Translations under genes and position numbers: made by a program
The notes under the pieces: generated by a model
What the model saw: the letters and a program-made list of their open reading frames with translations, nothing else
Told to the model about the DNA's origin: nothing
Database searches by the model: none
Shown: positions 14,760-19,972 of the stretch, piece after piece
Numbering within the stretch: position 1 is the stretch's first letter
Layout of the letters: each line of letters starts with the position of its first letter
NCBI RefSeq assembly: GCF_000725625.1
Contig: NZ_JOHS01000092.1
Span: 1-19,972 of the forward strand
From: Streptomyces sp. NRRL F-6676
GTDB lineage: Bacteria > Actinomycetota > Actinomycetes > Streptomycetales > Streptomycetaceae
Length of the DNA: 19,972 nucleotides
Direction: 5' to 3'

Positions 14760-14826
14760 TGCGTGCTCACTCCCCAGACTAGGGGCGGGTGATGCAAGTG
14801 GGGAAGAGGGGGATCTCACCGGCGGC

Positions 14827-15642
14827 CTACTGTGACAGACACGCTCGATTGAGTACATAGCGAGTAAGCGGCCGGTAGTAAGAGGACCGCGCAGCGTCAT
14901 CGAGGGGCACGACGACGGACACGCGCCCCTCCGCCTGCCCCACGAAGGGCGCGGGGTCGTTGACGTCGGCCGGTCCGATCGCCTCGAACCCCAGCTGACC
15001 TGCGCCGCAGAGCCATCCATGATCGCCGATCACCAGCGCGGGAAGGGGCTCGCCGGCCGCCGCGGCCGCCGCCAGGGCGAGCCGGACGGGCAGCGGCGAG
15101 TGCGAGTGTGCGCCGGGCTCACAACCGGCGGCTTCGGCGGCGGGGTCCCGGACGCACCCGACTCCCCGTACGTACGTGAGGTTGTGGGTACGTAGACCGA
15201 ACCGGGTCGTTATGTCGACACAGTGACCCTGCGCGGGGGTGAGGACAGCACATCCCGCCGTCGACAACGCGTCTGCGAGCGCGGCGTAGAAACCGAGGAG
15301 CCGGTGCGGGTGGCCCGTGCCGAGCAGCACGGGTTCCCGGTATCGAGCGGCCCGCTCGAGCCGGGCGGCGAAGGCGTCCAGCGCGACGACGGTACGACCG
15401 GGGTCGATCACATCCTGACCGGAAGTGCACCGGGGGTCGTCCGAAACGCCACACCTCTCGGCCATGAGCCGCAGCACTTCCCGCTCGTCCCATACCCCTA
15501 CGGGATCGACCCCGATCGTCACCCGCGGATCCCGCACCCCGAACAACCGATAACTCCGCAGACTGACTTCCCGCGCGGTCCCCACGATCCCCGCCAGCCC
15601 CACCCGGACCAGATACTCCCGCAACCCTTCAGTAACCACCAC
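14827..15642 (-). CDS. Conserved actinobacterial phosphatase-like protein, function unproven
   Basis: A 271-residue protein at the position of the S. coelicolor gene usually annotated as a phosphatase (from memory). I do not recognise a catalytic family with certainty. Conserved-looking polar clusters are GTGHPHRLL (108-116), HSHS (179-182), GDHGW (206-210) and ADVNDPAPF (225-233), which could bind a metal or phosphate. Eight Cys residues are spread through it. No signal peptide or membrane helix is seen. The GTG at 15642 (a second GTG follows at 15639) is chosen because sequence upstream is an intergenic repeat. No ribosome-binding site is visible; TAGCAT at 15656-15651 suggests a leaderless or nearly leaderless mRNA. 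Confidence 0.72.
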   Translation of the reverse strand: MVVTEGLREYLVRVGLAGIVGTAREVSLRSYRLFGVRDPRVTIGVDPVGVWDEREVLRLMAERCGVSDDPRCTSGQDVIDPGRTVVALDAFAARLERAARYREPVLLGTGHPHRLLGFYAALADALSTAGCAVLTPAQGHCVDITTRFGLRTHNLTYVRGVGCVRDPAAEAAGCEPGAHSHSPLPVRLALAAAAAAGEPLPALVIGDHGWLCGAGQLGFEAIGPADVNDPAPFVGQAEGRVSVVVPLDDAARSSYYRPLTRYVLNRACLSQ

Positions 15643-15659
15643 ACTACGGAATGCTACGA

Positions 15660-15838
15660 CGGGGGGTCGCGCCCCAAAGGGGCGCGGGGCTGTGTTGACT
15701 TGCGGCTCCGCCGCGCGGGCGCGAGAAGTCCCCACCGGCGGTCAGCCGACAACGCACCCCCGGGGTCCAAGGGGCGGAGCCCCTTGAAGGGAAGGGAAAG
15801 GCAGGGGCGGCGGGGGCGAAAAAACTCCCGGGCGACCC
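15660..15838. repeat. Dispersed hairpin-rich intergenic element, copy B
   Basis: Three compact perfect hairpins, each with a three-base loop: CGCGCCCC-AAA-GGGGCGCG (15668-15686), GCGGC-TCC-GCCGC (15702-15714) and CAAGGGGC-GGA-GCCCCTTG (15768-15786). A purine-rich GGGAAGGGAAAGGCAGGGGC tail follows. The ends resemble copy A at 7741-7850. It fills the gap between acuC and the phosphatase-like gene and probably terminates acuC. Confidence 0.75.
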
Positions 15839-15840
15839 CC

Positions 15841-17013
15841 CTACGGCAACAACCCCCGCAGGGGAAACGCCGCCCGCCGCGTAGCCAGCACCGCCTGGTC
15901 CAACCGGTCCGCGGGGTCGTACCCCGCATCCCACCCCGCGTAGGACACGGGCCACCGCCCGTCCGTCATCCGCCCCGGCCCCAACTGCCGCGTCCGCGCG
16001 TACACCTTCTGCCGCCACCCCTCCGGAGTCACCGTCTCCGGCGCCACCTCCCGCCCCGCCGCGACCCCCACCAGATGCGCCCACGACCGCGGCACCACGT
16101 CCACCACCGCGTAGCCGCCCCCGCCCAGCGCCACCCACCGCCCGTCCGCGTACTCGTGCGCCAGCTCATGACACGCGACCTGCACCGCCCGCTGCGCGTC
16201 CAGCGACACCGCCAGATGCGCCAGCGGATCCTCGAAGTGCGTGTCCGCCCCGTGCTGCGACACCACCACCTGCGGCCGGAAGTCCGCCACCAGCTCCGGC
16301 ACCACCGCGTGGAACGCCCGCAACCACCCCGCGTCCCCCGTCCCCGCGGGCAGCGCCACATTCACCGCCGAGCCCTCCGCGCCCCGCGCGCCCGTCTCCT
16401 CCGGCCACCCCGTCTGCGGGAACAGCGTCCTCGGATGCTCGTGCAGCGAGATCGTCAGCACCCGCGGGTCCTCCCAGAACGCCGCCTGCACCCCGTCCCC
16501 GTGGTGCACGTCGACATCCACGTACACGACCCGCTCCGCACCCAGCTCCAGCAACCGCGCGATCGCGAGCGCCGCGTCGTTGTACACGCAGAACCCGGAC
16601 GCCCCGGCCGGCATCGCATGGTGCAACCCGCCCGAGAAGTTGACCGCGTGCAGCGCCTCCCCGCGCCACACCGCCTCCGCCGCGCCCACCGACTGCCCCG
16701 CGATCAGCGCGGACACCTCGTGCATCCCGGCGAACGCGGGATCGTCCAGCGTGCCGAGCCCGTACTTCGCGTCGGCCGCCGCCGGATCGGCGGACGCCGC
16801 CCGCACCGCCGCGATGTAGTCCTCGCGGTGCACGAGCCGCAGCGTCGACTCCCCGGCGGCCCGGGCCGCGACCACCTCCACGTGCCGGTCGAGCCCGAGC
16901 GCGTCGACGAGGTCCTTCGTCAGCGCCAGCCGGACCGGATCCATCGGATGGTCCGGCCCGAAGTCATAGCCCGTTACCCGCTCGTCCCACATCAGCCGTG
17001 CGCGCCCGCTCAT
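15841..17013 (-). CDS. acuC: AcuC-type class I histone deacetylase family protein
   Basis: A 390-residue protein with the complete zinc deacetylase core. His131-His132 (GGLHHAMPAGASGFCVYND) are the catalytic His pair. Zinc ligands are Asp168 and His170 (YVDVDVHHGDG) and Asp257 (SQHGADTHFEDPL). The Tyr in ALGGGGYAVVDV (Tyr301) completes the active site. The substrate is an acetyl-lysine protein or another acetylated amine; AcuC of Bacillus deacetylates acetyl-CoA synthetase. The ATG at 17013 has GGTGA five bases upstream; a GTG at 17022 is also in frame. Its start lies inside the end of the upstream MFS gene (50-base overlap), so translation of the two is probably coupled. Confidence 0.95.
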   Translation of the reverse strand: MSGRARLMWDERVTGYDFGPDHPMDPVRLALTKDLVDALGLDRHVEVVAARAAGESTLRLVHREDYIAAVRAASADPAAADAKYGLGTLDDPAFAGMHEVSALIAGQSVGAAEAVWRGEALHAVNFSGGLHHAMPAGASGFCVYNDAALAIARLLELGAERVVYVDVDVHHGDGVQAAFWEDPRVLTISLHEHPRTLFPQTGWPEETGARGAEGSAVNVALPAGTGDAGWLRAFHAVVPELVADFRPQVVVSQHGADTHFEDPLAHLAVSLDAQRAVQVACHELAHEYADGRWVALGGGGYAVVDVVPRSWAHLVGVAAGREVAPETVTPEGWRQKVYARTRQLGPGRMTDGRWPVSYAGWDAGYDPADRLDQAVLATRRAAFPLRGLLP

Positions 17014-18199
17014 GCCCGTCACCGTATCTGCCCGCGCGCGGCGCGAACGAGCGGGCGTACCCCAGCGTCACAAGGACGAGCACCATCGGCACGCACATGG
17101 CACCCCGGTAGCTCCAGGCGTCCCCCAACGCCCCGACCAGCGGCGATCCGATCAGGAAGCCGACGTAATTGAAGACGTTGAGCCGCGCGATCGCCGTGTC
17201 CGACGCCTCCGCCCCACCCTGCTCGAAGGCCCGCCGCCCCGCCGCCGCGAACGTCCCCGGCACCAGCACGCACAACCCGAGCCCCAGCAGGGTGAACCCC
17301 AGCATCCCCACCCAGGCCCCCGGCGCCGAGGCCACCACCGCGAACCCCACCGCCGCGACCACCGCCCCGACCCGTACGACCGCCGCGGCACCGAACCGCC
17401 GCACCCCGAGATCCCCGAGCGACCGGCCCACCAGGGTCGTCACCATGTACACGTTGTAGGGCACGGTCGCCAGCTGCTCGCTGCTGCCGAGCACGTCCTG
17501 GAGATACTTCGCGCTCCAGTTCGAGACGGTCGAGTCCCCGATGTACGCGAAGGTCATCACCAGGCAGAACGGCAACAGCATCCGGAAGACGAGGGACCCG
17601 CCCCCGGCACCGCCGGAGACCGCCTCCGACGGCTGGTCGCGCTCCCCGTCGACGTACCACCGGCTGCCCACGAACGCCGCCGGCAGCAGCACGAGCACCA
17701 CCGGCGCGTACGACACCCACAGCGCGAGGTGCCAGTGCGCCCCCGCCCAGGCGAGCGAGGCACCGAGGATGCCGCCCAGGCTGTACGCGGCGTGGAAACC
17801 GAGCATGATGCTGCGCCCGTACGCCCGTTGCAGGCTCACCCCGAGCATGTTCATGGACGCGTCCAGCGCCCCGACGGACAGCCCGAACACGGCGAGCGCG
17901 ACGCCGAGCAGGGGCATCCGGTCCCCGGAGCCGACCCCGACCAGGGCCAGCAGCACCACCGGCTGCGACCACCGCAGCACCCGGCTCGGCCGGACCCGCT
18001 TGACCAGCTGCTCGGTAGTCACACTGCCGACGCCCGCGAGGATCGGTACGGCGGCGAGGAAGACGGGGAGCAGCGCGTCGGAGACGCCGTAGCGGTCCTG
18101 GATGGCGGGGATGCGTGTGACGAGGAGGGCGAAGGCGGCGCCCTGCGCGAAGAAGCTGAACGCCAAAGAGGCCCTACCGCGCCGCAGCACATCTGTCAT
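16964..18199 (-). CDS. Major facilitator superfamily transporter
   Basis: A 411-residue protein with about 12 hydrophobic helices in two sets. A charged cytoplasmic loop (VDGERDQPSEAVSGG) splits them near residues 185-205. ARASLAFSFFAQGAAFALL-type first helix, DASMNMLGVSLQ, and GRSLGDLGVRRFG between later helices are typical of MFS carriers of the Fuc-permease/YbjJ-like type. Substrate cannot be read from the sequence. The C-terminal tail from about 390 is Arg/Gly-rich and encodes the acuC overlap. ATG at 18199 is chosen; a GTG at 18259 would add a polar 20-residue leader. No good ribosome-binding site precedes either. TACGCT at 18212-18207 may be a -10 for a leaderless transcript. Confidence 0.88.
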   Translation of the reverse strand: MTDVLRRGRASLAFSFFAQGAAFALLVTRIPAIQDRYGVSDALLPVFLAAVPILAGVGSVTTEQLVKRVRPSRVLRWSQPVVLLALVGVGSGDRMPLLGVALAVFGLSVGALDASMNMLGVSLQRAYGRSIMLGFHAAYSLGGILGASLAWAGAHWHLALWVSYAPVVLVLLPAAFVGSRWYVDGERDQPSEAVSGGAGGGSLVFRMLLPFCLVMTFAYIGDSTVSNWSAKYLQDVLGSSEQLATVPYNVYMVTTLVGRSLGDLGVRRFGAAAVVRVGAVVAAVGFAVVASAPGAWVGMLGFTLLGLGLCVLVPGTFAAAGRRAFEQGGAEASDTAIARLNVFNYVGFLIGSPLVGALGDAWSYRGAMCVPMVLVLVTLGYARSFAPRAGRYGDGHERARTADVGRAGNGL

Positions 18200-18241
18200 G
18201 GCGGCGAGCGTAGGGCCCCGGGCTACCGGTGGGTAGATGCG

Positions 18242-18259
18242 GTGAAAGATGAACTTCAC
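18242..18259. promoter_or_regulatory. Inverted repeat GTGAA-N8-TTCAC upstream of the MFS gene
   Basis: GTGAA at 18242-18246 and TTCAC at 18255-18259 form an 18-base dyad 43 bases upstream of the MFS start. It could bind a regulator near the -35 region. Symmetry is limited to five bases per arm. Confidence 0.3.
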
Positions 18260-18271
18260 TCAGCTTCGGGC

Positions 18272-18298
18272 GAGGCCGACCGGTCCCGACCGGCCTCG
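18272..18298 (-). terminator. Possible terminator of the VC0807-like gene
   Basis: GAGG...CCGGTC pairs with GACCGG-CCTC over 18272-18298 with a small bulge; CCGACCGG is also directly repeated. It follows the stop at 18311 on the minus strand. Weak evidence. Confidence 0.4.
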
Positions 18299-18310
18299 GC
18301 GTACGGCGCC

Positions 18311-19066
18311 TCAGCGGGCGACAGCCGCGGCGACCGGCACGGCGGGGGCGGCGGGGACGGCAGAGGCGGCGGGGGCGGTGACGACGTCCTGCCGCTGCTC
18401 GCCCGTCTCACCCTCCGCCTCGGCGATCAGCATGTGGGCCATGGGCGCGGCGGCCACCGCACCGCTGACGAGGAACCCGAGGGCCATCGCGGCGACCATG
18501 ACGACCGAGCCCAGCCACACCATGGTGTCCACGGGGATCGTGTACGCCCCGACCACCCGCAGCACGCACTCGCCGAGCAGCACCGCACCCCACACCAGCG
18601 AGAACCGCCGCTCGGCCCGCCGGAACGCCGGCGACCCGCCCAGCAGCCGCTTCCAGGCGGCCTCGCGCCCGGCGTCCCCCTTGACCAGCCACGGCTTCAG
18701 CGCCGCCGTCATCATCGGCCGGCCGAGCACGACGGAGACGAGGATGCCGATCCCGATCGCGCTGCTGACGCCACTGTCCTTGGCGAGCATCAGCCGCGGG
18801 TCACCGGTGAGGAAGCTGAGCAGCACCCCGACGACGTTGACGAACAGGATCAGGCTCGACAGCACGTTGAACGTGCGCTCCTTCACCACACCCCACACGG
18901 TGCGCACGGCGGGAGGGACGCTGCTCCAGGCCAGAGCGGCGACGGTGCCGAGTCCGAGGGCGTCCTTGAGGAGGTAGTACGACCCGATGGGCAGGCCGAC
19001 GTCGAGGAGGAGCGGCTTGAGGTTCGCGAGGGGGCTCCGGCGGGCTGCTGCGGTGTTCGTCGTCAT
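18311..19066 (-). CDS. VC0807-like multi-pass membrane protein
   Basis: A 251-residue integral membrane protein. Hydrophobic segments lie around 18-36 (LLLDVGLPIGSYYLLKDAL), 40-60, 70-90 (LSSLILFVNVVGVLLSFL), 100-116 (IGIGILVSVVLG), 165-182 and 188-210 (MVWLGSVVMVAAMALGFLV), with a charged loop (KGDAGREAAWKRLLGGSPAFRRAERR) between. The arrangement matches proteins annotated as VC0807 family in actinobacteria; their function is unknown to me. The C-terminus is a Glu-rich then Ala/Pro-rich tail. ATG at 19066 has only weak upstream purines. A perfect 12-base dyad lies 60 bases upstream and suggests specific regulation. Confidence 0.78.
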   Translation of the reverse strand: MTTNTAAARRSPLANLKPLLLDVGLPIGSYYLLKDALGLGTVAALAWSSVPPAVRTVWGVVKERTFNVLSSLILFVNVVGVLLSFLTGDPRLMLAKDSGVSSAIGIGILVSVVLGRPMMTAALKPWLVKGDAGREAAWKRLLGGSPAFRRAERRFSLVWGAVLLGECVLRVVGAYTIPVDTMVWLGSVVMVAAMALGFLVSGAVAAAPMAHMLIAEAEGETGEQRQDVVTAPAASAVPAAPAVPVAAAVAR

Positions 19067-19126
19067 GGGTAAAGCTTCGCGTCCGGACCCCCTCGGCCAG
19101 TAGAAACGATCGTCCGGAGCTCCGCA

Positions 19127-19138
19127 TGACAAATGTCA
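19127..19138. promoter_or_regulatory. Operator-like dyad TGACA-AA-TGTCA upstream of the VC0807-like gene
   Basis: TGACAAATGTCA is a dyad with perfect five-base arms in the 104-base gap before the membrane protein gene. Its spacing of about 60 bases to the start fits a regulator site. Similar TGACA/TGTCA dyads occur at promoters controlled by LuxR-type response regulators; that assignment is an inference. Confidence 0.5.
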
Positions 19139-19170
19139 GCCCATGCCCATGGGCGGGGTCATGCCCCGGC

Positions 19171-19815
19171 TCATCGCAGCAGGTCGAGCAAGTCCCCCAT
19201 GTCCCCGAACAGTTGAGTGGCCCCGGCGAGCCGCTCGGGCGGCGTCATCGCGGTGAACCCGTACACGTCCATCCCGGCCGCGACGGCCGCCCGCACCCCG
19301 AGCGGACTGTCCTCCACGACCGCACACCGCTCGGCCGGCACCCCCATCCGCTCGGCGGCGTACAGGAACAGATCCGGCGCCGGCTTCCCCCGCCCCACGT
19401 CCTGCGAGGAGAAGATCCGGCTCTCCTCGAACCACTGGCCGAGCCCGGCCGCCCGGTGCCCCACCCGGATCCGCTCATGACTCCCGGACGAGGCCACGCA
19501 GTACGGCACCCCGTCCGCCGCCAGCTTCTCCAGTACGGCACCGACACCGGCCACCGGCCGCAACTCCCGCTCGAACGCGGCGAACACGCGCGCGTGGAAG
19601 ACGTCGTCGAAGTCCTCCGGCAACCTCTCCCCGGTCCGCTCCTCGATCAGATCGTGCACACGGTGCATGGCGGCACCCATGTAGTCCCGCAGGGAGTCCT
19701 CGTAGGAGGTGGGGTGCCCCAGCTCGGTGAGGTAGGCGGCGAGCAGGGTGTTGGAAAGGGGCTCACTGTCGACGAGGACACCGTCGTTGTCGAAGATGAC
19801 GAGGTCATAGCGCAT
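19171..19815 (-). CDS. HAD-IA family hydrolase (beta-phosphoglucomutase-like phosphatase)
   Basis: A 214-residue HAD protein. Motif I is IFDNDGVLVDSEP (Asp9, Asp11), motif II is VASSGSHERI, motif III uses the Lys in GRGKPAPDLFLYAAERMG, and motif IV is VVEDSPLGVRAA. The helical cap between motifs I and II is the subclass IA type. Known relatives hydrolyse or transfer phosphate on small sugar phosphates; the substrate here is undetermined. ATG at 19815 is chosen with GGTGG five bases upstream. The same stretch reads TTAGGGT, so TAGGGT (19828-19823) could instead be a -10 giving a leader of about one base. The gene begins 20 bases after the 5S rRNA terminator on the same strand. Confidence 0.9.
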   Translation of the reverse strand: MRYDLVIFDNDGVLVDSEPLSNTLLAAYLTELGHPTSYEDSLRDYMGAAMHRVHDLIEERTGERLPEDFDDVFHARVFAAFERELRPVAGVGAVLEKLAADGVPYCVASSGSHERIRVGHRAAGLGQWFEESRIFSSQDVGRGKPAPDLFLYAAERMGVPAERCAVVEDSPLGVRAAVAAGMDVYGFTAMTPPERLAGATQLFGDMGDLLDLLR

Positions 19816-19834
19816 GAACGCCACCCTAAACGCA

Positions 19835-19866
19835 GAAAACCCCGCACCGTGAGGTGCGGGGTTTTC
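19835..19866 (-). terminator. Terminator of the rRNA operon
   Basis: A perfect 14-base stem, GAAAACCCCGCACC (19835-19848) with its complement (19853-19866), and a four-base loop. On the minus strand the 3' arm ends in GGGGTTTTCTGCG, giving a short U-run. It directly follows the 5S rRNA. Confidence 0.95.
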
Positions 19867-19876
19867 CACAATAATT

Positions 19877-19972
19877 GTTCGGCGGTGTCCTACTCTCCCA
19901 CAGGGTCCCCCCTGCAGTACCATCGGCGCTGTAAGGCTTAGCTTCCGGGTTCGGAATGTAACCGGGCGTTTC
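19877..19972 (-). rRNA. rrf: 5S ribosomal RNA, 3' part (runs off the right edge)
   Basis: On the minus strand the sequence contains CATTCCGAACCCGGAAGCTAAG, shortened here to its key blocks CCGAACCCGGAAG and GGGAGAGTAGGACACCGCCG, diagnostic of bacterial 5S rRNA loop B/C and helix V-I. The 3' end is placed at about 19877, where CCGCCGAAC closes helix I with the missing 5' end. About 96 of roughly 120 bases are present. The remaining rRNA genes should lie to the right. Confidence 0.96.

Noticed and set aside
14697..15020. N-terminal extension of BdtA to 15020
   Set aside because: It overlaps the end of the phosphatase-like gene and the candidate promoter; the ATG at 14696 begins the complete DNA-binding domain.
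15643..15735. N-terminal extension of the phosphatase-like protein to 15735
   Set aside because: It would be encoded by the hairpin-rich intergenic element and is not protein-like.
15223..17172. Long plus-strand frame opposite acuC
   Set aside because: Pro/Arg/His-rich shadow of acuC crossing an intergenic hairpin element; no domain and no start signal.

Overview
This window looks like chromosomal core DNA from a Streptomyces species. G+C is very high, GTG and TTG starts are common, and several starts may be leaderless. The gene order rex-hemA-hemC-hemD, glutaredoxin, HAD phosphatase, bldN-rsbN, acyltransferase, SDR, bS22, bdtA, phosphatase-like, acuC, MFS matches, from memory, the SCO3317-SCO3331 neighbourhood of S. 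coelicolor. No phage, transposon, CRISPR array or specialised-metabolite cluster is visible.

Layout. 1-268 (-): N-terminus of a secreted protein, probably an alpha/beta hydrolase. 430-1745: divergent pair of an HxlR-family regulator (-) and an NmrA-type NAD(P)-binding protein (+), with two dyads between them. 1760-1803: strong bidirectional hairpin. 1830-7121 (-): rex-hemA-hemC-hemD operon, every junction a 4-base start/stop overlap, with a near-perfect Rex operator over its promoter. 7433-7705 (-): glutaredoxin-like protein. 7971-8906 (+): HAD-IB phosphatase. 9312-11631 (+): sigma factor BldN and its anti-sigma RsbN; a promoter of the BldN class precedes rsbN. 11724-13912 (-): acyltransferase and an atypical SDR. 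14178-14276 (-): 32-residue ribosomal protein bS22. 14484-14696 (-): BdtA-type DNA-binding protein. 14827-15642 (-): conserved phosphatase-like protein. 15841-18199 (-): AcuC deacetylase overlapping an MFS transporter. 18311-19066 (-): VC0807-like membrane protein. 19171-19815 (-): HAD-IA hydrolase. 19877-19972 (-): 3' part of a 5S rRNA with its terminator, so the right edge is the distal end of an rRNA operon.

How it works together. Rex senses NADH/NAD+ and likely controls its own operon, coupling tetrapyrrole synthesis (glutamyl-tRNA to uroporphyrinogen III) to redox state. BldN and RsbN form the sigma/anti-sigma switch for aerial-hypha surface proteins. bldN and bdtA are both known BldD targets, and each has a partial match to the BldD dyad upstream.

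No clearly new system is visible. The best leads are non-coding or atypical: tandem-repeat tracts directly after several stop codons; two copies of a hairpin-rich intergenic element; a TGACA-AA-TGTCA operator-like dyad; the HxlR/NmrA operators; an SDR without its catalytic Tyr and glycine motif; and a HemD fusion whose methyltransferase half looks degenerate.
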